A stretch of 35,238 nt of DNA from an uncultured Oscillibacter sp. (GCA_910576845.1 CAJTJA010000023.1:1-35238); one strand, 5' to 3'; shown: positions 8,216 to 16,743, counted from the stretch's first letter. Program-made: numbers and translations. The notes: generated by a model from the sequence alone, not told the origin.

Positions 8216-8844
8216 ATCTCCCTGTCCCCTATCCCGGCGCAATTCCGCAGCACCTGTTCCGTCTCCTCTTGATTCAATGTCCGCTCTTTCTGCAAACACA
8301 ACAAAAACAGTTCTTTCAAAAACGCTTTGCGGCAGGACTCTTCTGCAAAGAAGGTGCGAGCCGTCTCTCTCTGCGCTTCCAGATACTCCAGCAGCTCCTC
8401 AATATTGTCCGGCACCAGCGCCTCGATCCGCTCTTTGAGATAAATCGCGGCGCTGGGACTTGCACCCCCGGTGGAAATCCCTATGGACAATTCTCCTTTT
8501 TTTACCAGCGCAGGAAAGAGGAACGTGCAGGCCTCCTTATCATCCACTACATTCACCGGAATCTTCCGCCGCCCGCACAGAAGGGAAATCCGATGATTCA
8601 GCGCCGGATCGTCCGTGGCCGCAATCACAAAGGACTTTCCATCCAGAAGTTCGTCCACAAAGGGCTGGCGGAGCAGTGTCACGCCCAATGTGTTTTGTAT
8701 CTCCGGACAAAATTCAGGTGCGGCCACTGTCAGCCGCGGACCGTAAAGCAGCAGCTTTTGGAGTTTCCGCAGCGCCGTGACGCCGCCTCCGACAATCAGC
8801 CCCTCTTGATCCGCAAGTTCTATAAAAAACGGAAAATATCCCAT
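8212..8844 (-). CDS. Precorrin-2 dehydrogenase / sirohydrochlorin ferrochelatase (Met8/SirC/CysG-N type)
   Basis: 210 residues from ATG 8844, behind GAGG. The N-terminal Rossmann fold has VGGGVTALRKLQKLL (18-32), then ATDDPALNHRIS (76-87), NVVDD (98-102, with the Asp region used in catalysis by Met8p) and the characteristic FPALVKKGELSIGISTGGASPSAA (110-133). The family oxidises precorrin-2 to sirohydrochlorin with NAD, and some members also insert iron to give siroheme. No separate chelatase (SirB/CbiK) is encoded here, so this protein may do both steps; that is inference. Its stop overlaps the start of cobA-hemD by four bases. Confidence 0.9.
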   Translation of the reverse strand: MGYFPFFIELADQEGLIVGGGVTALRKLQKLLLYGPRLTVAAPEFCPEIQNTLGVTLLRQPFVDELLDGKSFVIAATDDPALNHRISLLCGRRKIPVNVVDDKEACTFLFPALVKKGELSIGISTGGASPSAAIYLKERIEALVPDNIEELLEYLEAQRETARTFFAEESCRKAFLKELFLLCLQKERTLNQEETEQVLRNCAGIGDREI

Positions 8845-8865
8845 CTTATTTCCTCTTTCCGGCAC

Positions 8866-9621
8866 CTACGCATAGTAATATTGCCAGCCGCCTTCCACCC
8901 AAACCCTTTGAATCTTCACGCCAAAGACGCGGTCCAATATTCCGCTTCCATAGACATCCTCCGGCGTGCCGCGCCGGCATATCTGTCCGGCATCCAAAAC
9001 CGCTATCCGATCCGCTGTCCGCATGGCCAGGCACAAATCATGGAGCACGATTACCACGCTTTTCTCCTGATTTGCCAGTTCCCGGGATATTCGCATAACC
9101 TCCATCTGGTATTGAACATCCAGATATGTGGTAGGTTCATCCATCAAAATTGTCTGCGTCTCCTGCGCCAGGGCCATAGCCAGATAAATTTTCTGCCGTT
9201 GACCTCCGCTGAGCTCCGGAAGGAAGCAGTCTGCCAGTTCCTCCGCTCCAATCCATCGCAAAGCCCTCATCGCCGCCTCATGATCCTCCTGCCGGTAACG
9301 GCGCGGATACTTTAAATAGGGAAAGCGCCCATGAAGCACCATATGATAAGCTGAAATATTGGGTATCCCTCTGGATTGAGGCAAATAGGCCATTTTCTGT
9401 GCCGTCTGCCTTGGCGTCATTTTCTCCAAAGACACTCCGTCCACCAAAGTCTGCCCGCCGGAAGGCCGCTGCAATCCAAGGATGGTTCTTAGCAGCGTAC
9501 TTTTTCCGCAGCCGTTAGGACCCAGCAAAATCGTTATATTTCCGGGTTCAAACGTCAAAGAGGCATCCCAAATCACATTCTTGCCCCGGTAGCCTGCCGT
9601 CAGGTTTCTCACCTCAATCAT
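8866..9621 (-). CDS. ABC importer ATPase (BtuD/FecE-like)
   Basis: 251 residues from ATG 9621, with GAGGTGG upstream. Walker A is GPNGCGKST (34-42), the signature is LSGGQRQK, Walker B is ILMDEP and the H-loop is VIVLHDL. It powers import of an iron-siderophore, heme or corrinoid with the permease and binding protein encoded immediately upstream. It overlaps the permease gene by eight bases and lies 21 bases before the Met8-like gene. The longer frame to 9708 would run deep into the permease gene and is rejected. Confidence 0.93.
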   Translation of the reverse strand: MIEVRNLTAGYRGKNVIWDASLTFEPGNITILLGPNGCGKSTLLRTILGLQRPSGGQTLVDGVSLEKMTPRQTAQKMAYLPQSRGIPNISAYHMVLHGRFPYLKYPRRYRQEDHEAAMRALRWIGAEELADCFLPELSGGQRQKIYLAMALAQETQTILMDEPTTYLDVQYQMEVMRISRELANQEKSVVIVLHDLCLAMRTADRIAVLDAGQICRRGTPEDVYGSGILDRVFGVKIQRVWVEGGWQYYYA

Positions 9622-10639
9622 GAATCCGCCCACCTCTCTGCCGCAGGAGAAGCCAGATGAAAAACGGCCCACCCACAAAAGACAGCACCAGCCCCACCGG
9701 CAGGTCATAGGGTGCGAAGAGGAGACGGGCCAGAATATCGGAGAATGTCAGCAGCGATGCGCCCCCCAGAGCAGAGGACAACAGCAGAGCCCGGCTTTCC
9801 TCCCCAACCAGCCGCCGCATAATGTGCGGCACAATCAGTCCCACAAAGCCCAGCAGTCCGGCAAAACTCACTGCCGCTCCAGACAGCGCCGCCGCCATCG
9901 TCAGCAGAAGAAGCCGCACCTTCCGGGTGGGCAGCCCCAGGCTCTGCGCCGTTTCATTTCCCAACGCCAGCAGGTCCAGCTCATGCGCCAAGGAAAAGAC
10001 GACCGCCAGGGCTGTCGCGATCAGGCCGGCAGCCGGCGCAATCCGGTTCATAGAGATATTGGACAAGCCGCCGATCCGAAAATCGGTATAGCCATTGAGT
10101 GCCTCTGGAGCAAATGTAACTACAGCGTCAATTCCGGCTCCAAACATACTGGAAACCGCCAGCCCTGCCAGTATCAGAGTCAGCTTAGATGCTCCCGCCC
10201 GCTCCGCAATGAAAAGCACCAGCATCACCCCGGAGAGCGCCCCCAGAAAGGCTGCCAGCGGTACCGCTTCCAACGCCGCAGGCATCGCCGCACAGCAAAC
10301 CGCCGTCATAAAACCCGCACCTGAATTCACCCCAATAACATTGGGCGCCGCCAGAGGATTCGCCAATACGTTCTGAATCACAGTTCCCGACACTGCCAGC
10401 GCGGCTCCCGCCAAAAGACTTCCGCAGGTGCGGGGCAGCCGGGCATAAAGAATAATCCTGGCTTCTGCCGTTCCCGTCAAACCTCCCAGTAGGATGTGAA
10501 ACATATCCCCCGGCGATACGGAAACCGTCCCCAGACACATCCCCAACACGGCGGCAAAAACCGTCAGTCCCAACAGCGCAGGCAGGCAGGCGTACTCACT
10601 GCCCCTTTTCAGGGTAAAGAATCTCCGCAAGTCTCTCAT
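9614..10639 (-). CDS. FecCD/BtuC-family ABC transporter permease
   Basis: 341 residues from ATG 10639 (GGGGAG site). About ten membrane segments. Family motifs include RLPRTCGSLLAGAALAVSGTVIQNVLANPLAAPNVIGVNSGAGF and GLLGFVGLIVPHIMRRLVG. This is the type II importer permease used for cobalamin, heme and ferric siderophores. Its start overlaps the end of the binding-protein gene and its end overlaps the ATPase gene. The substrate cannot be read from sequence; iron (needed for siroheme and Fe-S clusters) and corrinoids are the most likely. Confidence 0.93.
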   Translation of the reverse strand: MRDLRRFFTLKRGSEYACLPALLGLTVFAAVLGMCLGTVSVSPGDMFHILLGGLTGTAEARIILYARLPRTCGSLLAGAALAVSGTVIQNVLANPLAAPNVIGVNSGAGFMTAVCCAAMPAALEAVPLAAFLGALSGVMLVLFIAERAGASKLTLILAGLAVSSMFGAGIDAVVTFAPEALNGYTDFRIGGLSNISMNRIAPAAGLIATALAVVFSLAHELDLLALGNETAQSLGLPTRKVRLLLLTMAAALSGAAVSFAGLLGFVGLIVPHIMRRLVGEESRALLLSSALGGASLLTFSDILARLLFAPYDLPVGLVLSFVGGPFFIWLLLRQRGGRIHD

Positions 10640-11597
10640 AAGCCTCTCCCCATCGGGCATTGGGTTTCAGATTGTAGAGGGAGTGATCCAGCGTATAAAA
10701 CCGCCCTTCCTGAACTGCCCGCAGCGTTCCCCAAGCAGGATTTGACAACAGGCCCTTTTCAAGCGCAGCCTGGGCATCCCTCGGATCGGCTCCCTGCAAT
10801 ACCACAAAAATATAATCCGGGTCAGCGCGGATAATCGCCTCAAGGCTCAAATCCTCCAGCAAGCTGCTGCCGTCCGCCACATTGACACACCCTAAATGTG
10901 CCAGCATCTCCCCCAGCAGAAAATCCTTGCTGCCCTTCACCTTACAGCTCGAACCAGTGGCCCGCATGCATAAAATTTCCGGCGCTTCTCCGCTTTGGCG
11001 GGCAATAGCCGCCTCCACCTGTCCCTGCACCTCCAGTCCGTAACGCTCATAGTTCTCCTGCCGTCCTGTCAGTAAGGTACAGACTTTCAGCATCCGCAAA
11101 TAGTCATCAAAGCACTGAATATCGAAATATGCAACCGGAATCCGCATTTTCTCAAAGGTATCCAATAGCTCTACATTGGCTGCTGTGTTGCAGCTTGCCA
11201 GTATCAAATCCGGTTCCGCCAGCAGCAGCGTCTCCAAGCTCGGTTCTTTTACCGCGCCTAGGTTCAGCACATGTTCATCCAGTCCCAGGTCGAAGGATGT
11301 CCAGGCATCTCCCGCCGCGGCTGCCAGCGAATCCTGCCCGCCGGCCAGGCACCAGACATCGGCAAAGCTCCCAATCATCGCAGCCACCCTCTGCGGCTGC
11401 GCCAATGTCAGGGAACGTCCCAAATCATCTGTAAACGTCACGGCAGATTCCACTGCTCCTTCGTTTCCATTGATGGTCTCCTCCGCCCCGGCACATCCTA
11501 AAAATGGAAGAATCGCCGCCGCCCATATCGCCACCAAAGTCAATTTCCATTTCATAAATAATCTCATAGACATCTTATACGGCCTGCCCGCCTGCAT
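10596..11597 (-). CDS. Periplasmic-binding lipoprotein of the ABC importer (BtuF/FepB-like)
   Basis: Up to 333 residues. The lipobox FLGC follows a hydrophobic segment (KWKLTLVAIWAAAILPFLGC), so the mature protein is a membrane-anchored lipoprotein. The body has the PBP2-type (TroA-fold) features of BtuF/FepB proteins: DDLGRSLTLAQPQRVAAMIGS at the start, LETLLLAEPDLILA, and a C-terminal ADPDYIFVVLQG segment. The start is uncertain: ATG 11597 has a GGAAG site, but ATG 11573, 11567 or 11555 would give a more typical short signal sequence. It overlaps the permease gene by 44 bases. Confidence 0.9.
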   Translation of the reverse strand: MQAGRPYKMSMRLFMKWKLTLVAIWAAAILPFLGCAGAEETINGNEGAVESAVTFTDDLGRSLTLAQPQRVAAMIGSFADVWCLAGGQDSLAAAAGDAWTSFDLGLDEHVLNLGAVKEPSLETLLLAEPDLILASCNTAANVELLDTFEKMRIPVAYFDIQCFDDYLRMLKVCTLLTGRQENYERYGLEVQGQVEAAIARQSGEAPEILCMRATGSSCKVKGSKDFLLGEMLAHLGCVNVADGSSLLEDLSLEAIIRADPDYIFVVLQGADPRDAQAALEKGLLSNPAWGTLRAVQEGRFYTLDHSLYNLKPNARWGEAYERLAEILYPEKGQ

Positions 11598-11646
11598 ATC
11601 TTCCAGCGTTCCTCTCCCGCTGTGCAGGCAGGCAGTCTTTTGTTCC

Positions 11647-12594
11647 TCAGCAGGTCGCGCCGCCCTCCAGATGCAGTGGAGCCTCTAAAATCGCCTGCTT
11701 CCTCTCCATTACATCTCCGGCCTTCAGCTGGCTGATAAAGCTGTCCGTTCCAATCCGTTCGATAAATACGCCAAACCGCTCCCCCGTCTGACCCTGCTCG
11801 CGGTACAGCAGTAAAGCGCGCTCGATCATTTCAAATACTTGCTCTTTCGTATAGATTTCATCCACAACCGTACCCAGACGCTGCCGCTTACCCCAGATAC
11901 CGCCCACCATAATACGATAACCAATTTTTTCCTCTGTAACACAGTCAAAATTGCACTGATCCACACACTTGCCGCAGTTGTTGCAGGCCTCACGGTCAAT
12001 CTGCATGACGCCATCCTCATCCAAATGCGCCGCCTTGATAGGACATACCTCGACCACAGCGCACTTTTTGCATCCGCTGCAATCGTCCGGGTCATAGGCC
12101 GGAACCCGCTGACCCATAATACCGAAATCATTCAGGCCGGGTTTAATGCAGTTGTTGGGACAGCCGCCTATGCCAATTTTGAACTTATGCGGCAGCTTTA
12201 CGTCATACCAGCCCTTATAGAATGTCTCATGAAGCTCTCTGGCAAGAGACTGGGTATCAATCAGGCCATGGACGCACACCGTTCCCTTACACGGCACAAT
12301 GGGCCGCACCCGTGAGCCGGTTCCGCCGGTGTAGAGACCCGCCCCGGCAATAAACTCGTTAAAAGGTTCAATCGTATCATATGTCAGGCCCTGCACCTCC
12401 AGCGTCAGGCGGGACGTCATAGCGGTCCGGCCATTGCCAAACCTTTCAGCCGCCTCCGCAAGCTTCTCCATCTCCTCTCCGGTCATCACTCCATCCACCG
12501 TGATGACACGGGCCACAAAATGCTCGCCGTCATTGGTCATGATGTAACCGCGTCCCTTTAGCGCCTTTTTCTCAGCGGCTGTAATATTCAACAT
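11647..12594 (-). CDS. Siroheme sulfite/nitrite reductase with ferredoxin domain (AsrC-like)
   Basis: 315 residues from ATG 12594, behind AAAGGAG (an upstream in-frame GTG overlaps the ribosome site). The siroheme-[4Fe-4S] site is visible as C102-x5-C107 (PCKGTVCVHG) and C145-x3-C149 (GGCPNNC). It is followed by two inserted [4Fe-4S] motifs: C172, C175, C178, C184 and C204, C207, C210, C214. The third-to-fourth spacing of the first motif is five residues rather than the usual three. It resembles the anaerobic sulfite reductase catalytic subunit AsrC and small Fsr-like reductases. No AsrA or AsrB partner is present, so electrons may come from ferredoxin or from the neighbouring flavoprotein. 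Sulfite versus nitrite cannot be decided from sequence, but context favours sulfite. Confidence 0.87.
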   Translation of the reverse strand: MLNITAAEKKALKGRGYIMTNDGEHFVARVITVDGVMTGEEMEKLAEAAERFGNGRTAMTSRLTLEVQGLTYDTIEPFNEFIAGAGLYTGGTGSRVRPIVPCKGTVCVHGLIDTQSLARELHETFYKGWYDVKLPHKFKIGIGGCPNNCIKPGLNDFGIMGQRVPAYDPDDCSGCKKCAVVEVCPIKAAHLDEDGVMQIDREACNNCGKCVDQCNFDCVTEEKIGYRIMVGGIWGKRQRLGTVVDEIYTKEQVFEMIERALLLYREQGQTGERFGVFIERIGTDSFISQLKAGDVMERKQAILEAPLHLEGGATC

Positions 12595-12623
12595 GTTCCG
12601 CACTCCTTTTTCCTATATGTTTT

Positions 12624-14264
12624 TTACTCCTGGAGCCCTGTGTTAAAAAGCGTTCCGCCTTCCAGAACGCGGGTCTGAAAATATCCATAGGCTTTCAGCC
12701 GGTTCTGCACCAGATAAGCCCGCTTGCCTTTGGAACATACCAGCAGCAGCCTGCTGTCCGGCGCATACTCCACAGGGGCCGCATCCAGCTTCGTCAGGTC
12801 TATATACGGCGCCCCTTTCAAAGAGGGCTGGATCGAGCAATCAATAATTTGATAACCCTCTGCCATACCGCTTGCGTACTCCGCCGGTGTAAATGTCTCA
12901 ATTTTCCCGGAGAGCTTGTTCAGCAGTACGTTAACCGTCACTGCGAAGGGATGGATCGCTGTAGAAAACGGAGGCGTATACGCAAAATCGCAATTCTGCA
13001 AATCCTCCAGCGTTGCCCCCAGAGAAATTGCCGTGACCGCAATATCCGCCATTTTATCAACAGCGCCCTTCCCCAGCACCTGAATCCCCAGCAGCCGGTG
13101 AGTGCTTTTCTCACAGACCATTTTTGTCAGGAAGGAACCGGCGCCGGGATAGTAATGAGCTTTGTCGTCCGTCACCGCCACAACCGTTTCCACATCGTAC
13201 CCGGCCTCCTGTGCGGCCTTTTCCGTCAGGCCTGTCCGGGCCATATTTGCACCAGGCAGCTTGGCGATTCCCGTCCCCAAAACACCGGGATAATCCGCCG
13301 CATTCCGGCAGCCGCTCATATGCACTGCCGCCACACGGCCGGAAATATTGGCCGTGGAGCCCATAGCAGACCACTGCCGTTTTCCGGTAATCCGGCTTGT
13401 CACCAGCGCGCAGTCACCGGCGGCGTAAATATCCGGATCGTTGGTCTGCAGGTGCTTGTTCACCAGCAGTGTTCCTTTCAGCATCTCCAGACCGCTGTCC
13501 GCCAAAAATTCCGTATTAGGCCGGAATCCCATAGCCAGCAGCACCGCATCCGCCTTCATGGGCCGTTTGCTGGTAAGAACCCTCTCCACTTTTCCATTTC
13601 CGCTGAAGCCCTCCAACGTCACGCCGGTAAACGGCATGATTCCCTCTTCAGCCATAGCATTTTCCAAATATTCAGAGATTTCCGCATCCAGCATCTCCGA
13701 AAGAATATGAGGGGCTGCATCAATGACGGAGGTTTTTACCCCTCTGGCCGACAAATTTTCCGCCGCCTCCAAGCCAATCAGGCCGCCGCCGACTACAACC
13801 GCCCGCTTAACCTCTCCGGCATCCACTTTTTTCCGCAGCGCCCCGGCATCATCCGGGGTCCGCATCCAAAAAATATTTTCCAGTTCTATGCCTTCACAAT
13901 CCGGAACAATTGGACGCGCTCCTGTGGCAATTACCAGTTTGTCGTATGCATAGACAGATGTCTTGCCTGTTCTGACATCCACTGCTGTCACCTGTCTGCG
14001 CGTCCGGTCCAATGCCACGGCCTCTGTCCCGGTGCGAACTTCTGCGCCGGTCAGCGCCATAAAGCTCTCCGGCGTATTCACCACCAGTTCTTCCCGCTTT
14101 TCAATCACGCCGCCCACGTAGTAGGGAAGGCCGCAGCCCGCGTAAGAGATGTCCTTTCCCTTGTTCAGTATCAGGACTTCCGCATTTCTGTCCTCTCGCT
14201 TTAGCTTTGCGGCAATTTTTGTTCCAGCCGCCACGCCCCCGATAACCAGAATCTTTTTTGCCAT
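12624..14264 (-). CDS. CoA-disulfide / persulfide reductase-like flavoprotein with rhodanese tail
   Basis: 546 residues from ATG 14264, behind AGGAGG. Two dinucleotide folds: FAD motif VIGGVAAGTKIAAKLKR at the N-terminus and VVVGGGLIGLEAAENL in the middle. The single redox Cys44 lies in SYAGCGLPYYVGG, as in CoA-disulfide reductases and NADH oxidases. The dimerisation domain is followed by a rhodanese-like domain of about 90 residues with Cys510 in VCSKGKRA. This architecture matches the CoADR-RHD / Npsr group, known to reduce CoA disulfides, CoA-persulfides or polysulfide with NAD(P)H. It is the first gene of the sulfur operon. Inferred role: handling sulfane sulfur next to sulfite reduction. 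Confidence 0.9.
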   Translation of the reverse strand: MAKKILVIGGVAAGTKIAAKLKREDRNAEVLILNKGKDISYAGCGLPYYVGGVIEKREELVVNTPESFMALTGAEVRTGTEAVALDRTRRQVTAVDVRTGKTSVYAYDKLVIATGARPIVPDCEGIELENIFWMRTPDDAGALRKKVDAGEVKRAVVVGGGLIGLEAAENLSARGVKTSVIDAAPHILSEMLDAEISEYLENAMAEEGIMPFTGVTLEGFSGNGKVERVLTSKRPMKADAVLLAMGFRPNTEFLADSGLEMLKGTLLVNKHLQTNDPDIYAAGDCALVTSRITGKRQWSAMGSTANISGRVAAVHMSGCRNAADYPGVLGTGIAKLPGANMARTGLTEKAAQEAGYDVETVVAVTDDKAHYYPGAGSFLTKMVCEKSTHRLLGIQVLGKGAVDKMADIAVTAISLGATLEDLQNCDFAYTPPFSTAIHPFAVTVNVLLNKLSGKIETFTPAEYASGMAEGYQIIDCSIQPSLKGAPYIDLTKLDAAPVEYAPDSRLLLVCSKGKRAYLVQNRLKAYGYFQTRVLEGGTLFNTGLQE

Positions 14265-14435
14265 AAAACCTCCTCTTCTTTCAAAGCCATTCTTTGGGAA
14301 ATCTATGCTTAACACTTGAAAATTCGCGGCCTGCCGAGTCTCAGCCAGTGAGCCTACGGCTTGCCGGACAAGTCTGCATATACACAGCCGTTCTTCAGCT
14401 CCCGGCGGTATAAAATGCCGGCATTCCTGAAAACG

Positions 14436-14464
14436 ATTTTAATTCTAACCAAGCATTATTTGAA
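14436..14464 (-). promoter_or_regulatory. Candidate promoter of the sulfur operon
   Basis: On the minus strand TTCAAA (14464-14459), 17 bases, TAAAAT (14441-14436). This would start transcription near 14429 and give a leader of about 165 bases before the ATG at 14264. Both boxes are imperfect. Confidence 0.4.
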
Positions 14465-14499
14465 AATTGGCGGAATGCTCAACGGCGAGAAATTTCTTT

Positions 14500-14577
14500 C
14501 CAATCAAGGCAAATTTTTGCAGACAGGCTGCCGTCCGGCAAGAAAATTCAGCGTAGAGCGGCAGAAAAAATCCGTCG
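14500..14577. repeat. Dispersed intergenic repeat, type A, copy 1
   Basis: Begins CCAATCAAGG and continues through GCAG, GGCAAGAAAATTCA and GTAGAGCGGCAGAAAAA. A second copy at 28857-28935 shares the first ten bases exactly, GTAGAGCG exactly and much of the rest with one or two short gaps. Neither copy lies in a gene. Confidence 0.55.
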
Positions 14578-14624
14578 TTTGGGTGTTTTTTCATTTTTCA
14601 AACCAGGTCTATGCGCGCCGCTTC

Positions 14625-15605
14625 TCATTTTCTCTCGACAGCCGCAAGAGAAGCCGCAACGATATCGCCGACATCCAGGCCGTATTTTGCACACAGTGTA
14701 TCGGCGGAGCCCACTTCTCCAAAACGCTCGCCAATTGCCACCTTTTCAAAGGGGCAGCAAGCTCCGGCCTCAGCCAGTGCTTCTGCGGCCGCTGAGCAGA
14801 GTCCACCGAGGGCCCGGTGATTGTCGCAACAGACCATGGCGCCGGTCTCCTGTGCGCAGCGAACTACACAGTCCGCATCCAAAGGCTTTACCGTCACAGG
14901 GTCCACAACCCGCGCAGAGACTCCCTGTTTCTGCAAAAGCTCCGCCGCTTCCAGCGCTTTCGCCGTCATCAGACCACAGGCCAGAAGAGTCACATCGCTT
15001 CCCTCCCGCAGAGTCAAAGCATGTCCGGGAGAAAATTCCGCCGCAGGGCCGTAGACTTTTTTCATCTTGATGCTTCTTGGCGTACGGATATACCAGAGCT
15101 TTTCAGGCTGGCTGCGTTCCTCCAGAGCCCACCGCAGCATACGGCTGTCGGTCACATCCACGATGATAATATCGGGAATGCAGCGCATGATTCCCGTGTC
15201 CTCCAACGCACTGTGGCTGCCGCCGTTATAGGCGGACGTATATCCAGGATCACAGCCAATCAGCTTTGCTCCCAAGCGCGCATAAGCCAGGGACACGAAT
15301 ATCGTATCGTAGACGCGCCGGGTCAGGAACGGGGCAAAAATCGCAATATAGGGGAGCTTTCCCACCAGAGATAGTCCGGCAGCCATACCGACCAGATTGC
15401 CCTCCTGAATTCCCACATCGAAAAAACGGCTTCCATACTTTTGACGCATTGCCTGCATCCGTTCTCCGTATACCGAAAACCCCACATCCGCATCGCCCAC
15501 AACTACGCGGGAATCCTTTTCCATCAGCTCATCCATAATCTGCGCATATATTTTCCGAATTTCCTCATGGTCACAGGAACCGTCATAGATCACCGTTTCA
15601 CGCAT
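14625..15605 (-). CDS. Transketolase, C-terminal subunit (pyrimidine-binding half)
   Basis: 326 residues. It carries the transketolase PYR domain with FDVGIQEGNLVGMAAGLSLVG (Glu68 is the expected cofactor-activating glutamate) and the C-terminal domain with DNHRALGGLCSAAAEAL. Together with the upstream N-terminal subunit it would form a two-subunit, thiamine-diphosphate-dependent transketolase moving a C2 ketol unit. The ATG at 15605 overlaps the end of the N-subunit gene by eight bases, so the subunits are translationally coupled. Split transketolases of this type serve central pentose metabolism in some Firmicutes and specialised pathways such as apulose-phosphate or sulfofructose cleavage. 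The donor here is unknown. Confidence 0.9.
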   Translation of the reverse strand: MRETVIYDGSCDHEEIRKIYAQIMDELMEKDSRVVVGDADVGFSVYGERMQAMRQKYGSRFFDVGIQEGNLVGMAAGLSLVGKLPYIAIFAPFLTRRVYDTIFVSLAYARLGAKLIGCDPGYTSAYNGGSHSALEDTGIMRCIPDIIIVDVTDSRMLRWALEERSQPEKLWYIRTPRSIKMKKVYGPAAEFSPGHALTLREGSDVTLLACGLMTAKALEAAELLQKQGVSARVVDPVTVKPLDADCVVRCAQETGAMVCCDNHRALGGLCSAAAEALAEAGACCPFEKVAIGERFGEVGSADTLCAKYGLDVGDIVAASLAAVERK

Positions 15606-16479
15606 TTTCCTCCGCCCCCTCTCTTAAAATTTCATCACAGCGGGCAATTTCTTCCTCTACCAAGGCAATAGATTCCGCCAGCTTGTCCGCCGGCATATTC
15701 AGGCTGTGACACCGGGCCGATTCCAGCGCGTATTTACAGCCATATCCTTTGACAGTGCGCATGATGATCGCCGTGGGCTTTTCCTCAGAGCGCTTAGCCT
15801 CGGAAATGGCCTCATGGAGCTGCCTGACGTCGTGACCGTCCACTTCAATCGTGTTCCAACCGAAGCTCTCAAACCGCTGCGCAAAATTGCTGATATCGTT
15901 GATTTGAGAAATCGGGCCGTTGATCTGATAGCCATTGTGGTCAATAAAAACGATCAGATTGGAGAGCCGAAATTGAGACGCCGCCATAGCCGCTTCCCAA
16001 ATCTGGCCCTCCTGCGCCTCGCCGTCACCGACAATGACATATAGACTGCTCTCACGCCCATCCAATCGGCAGCCTAGAGCCGCTCCCACGCCAACGGAGA
16101 GTCCCTGTCCCAGGGAGCCCGTCGTCATATCGATCCCAGGCGTCAAATTTCTGTCACAGTGACTGGGCAGGCGCGTCCCAGGCTTGTTCAATGTTGAAAG
16201 CATCTCCAGGGGCATAAATCCCCGCAGCGCCAGCGCCGCATAAACGGCCGGTCCGGCATGGCCTTTAGAACAGATCAGCCGGTCTCTGTTCGGATCATCC
16301 TTTTCAGCAGGGCTGGCATGAAGCTGCCCTGAATAAAGCACAGCCAGCAGCTCACAGATGGACATGCACCCTCCCACATGTCCAAAGCCCAGTCCTACCA
16401 ATTCCCGAAGGGTTTCCAAACGAATCTGGTGCGCGAAGCGGCGAATCTGTACTTCTTTCACTGGGGATAAATCACTCAT
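15598..16479 (-). CDS. Transketolase, N-terminal subunit (diphosphate-binding half)
   Basis: 293 residues from ATG 16479, eight bases after AAAGG; ATG 16485 and GTG 16488 are alternatives. It shows the TPP/Mg site GDGEAQEGQIWEAAMAA...IVFIDHN (151-182), GHVGG (33-37), SKGHAGPAVYAAL (71-83) and GSLGQGLS (121-128), all typical of transketolase N-terminal halves. It pairs with the following C-terminal subunit. It sits about 340 bases downstream of the HAD gene with its own candidate promoter, so it may be transcribed separately from the upstream kinase/lyase genes. Confidence 0.92.
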   Translation of the reverse strand: MSDLSPVKEVQIRRFAHQIRLETLRELVGLGFGHVGGCMSICELLAVLYSGQLHASPAEKDDPNRDRLICSKGHAGPAVYAALALRGFMPLEMLSTLNKPGTRLPSHCDRNLTPGIDMTTGSLGQGLSVGVGAALGCRLDGRESSLYVIVGDGEAQEGQIWEAAMAASQFRLSNLIVFIDHNGYQINGPISQINDISNFAQRFESFGWNTIEVDGHDVRQLHEAISEAKRSEEKPTAIIMRTVKGYGCKYALESARCHSLNMPADKLAESIALVEEEIARCDEILREGAEENA

Positions 16480-16631
16480 CGTCATCACCTTTCCATTACA
16501 GAAGCGAATTCCCTGGCTTTTCTGGTTTTCCGTCCTACAGGCTACCGCCCGGCGGCACAGGAAGCGCTTATCCCAAAAACATGGAGATTCAGGACAAAAT
16601 TTCAGTCTTTCCCCTTCTCTTTCCTATAAAA

Positions 16632-16660
16632 ATTATACATCAAATTTTCACATAAATGAA
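16632..16660 (-). promoter_or_regulatory. Candidate promoter of the split transketolase genes
   Basis: On the minus strand TTCATT (16660-16655), 17 bases, then a perfect TATAAT (16637-16632). The -10 box is strong and the -35 box weak, which suits an activated promoter. Expected start near 16625. Confidence 0.5.
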
Positions 16661-16743
16661 ATCCCGTTTTTTTATTTATCCAATAACCTCCGGTTATCCA
16701 CTATTGAACCCAGCAGCATTTTAGCTGCCTGCGCTGTAGCTGG

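Larger units (their letters stand above)
14265..14624. other. Intergenic region: structured leader of the sulfur operon plus a repeat
   Basis: This 360-base gap holds no convincing gene. Bases 14265-14430 would be the 5' leader of the sulfur operon and contain several hairpins: ACGGCT/AGCCGT at 14356-14391, a nested GCCG-CTCA...TGAG-CGGC at 14333-14360 and a self-complementary AATGCCGGCATT near 14414-14425. The first two share bases 14357-14360 and cannot form together. Bases 14500-14577 are a copy of a dispersed repeat. I could not match the leader to TPP, cobalamin, SAM or T-box consensus elements. Confidence 0.5.

Noticed and set aside
14265..14460. Cobalamin, TPP, SAM or T-box element before the sulfur operon
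   Set aside because: A CTGAGA string occurs, but the other conserved boxes of the TPP, cobalamin, SAM and T-box classes are not present in order.
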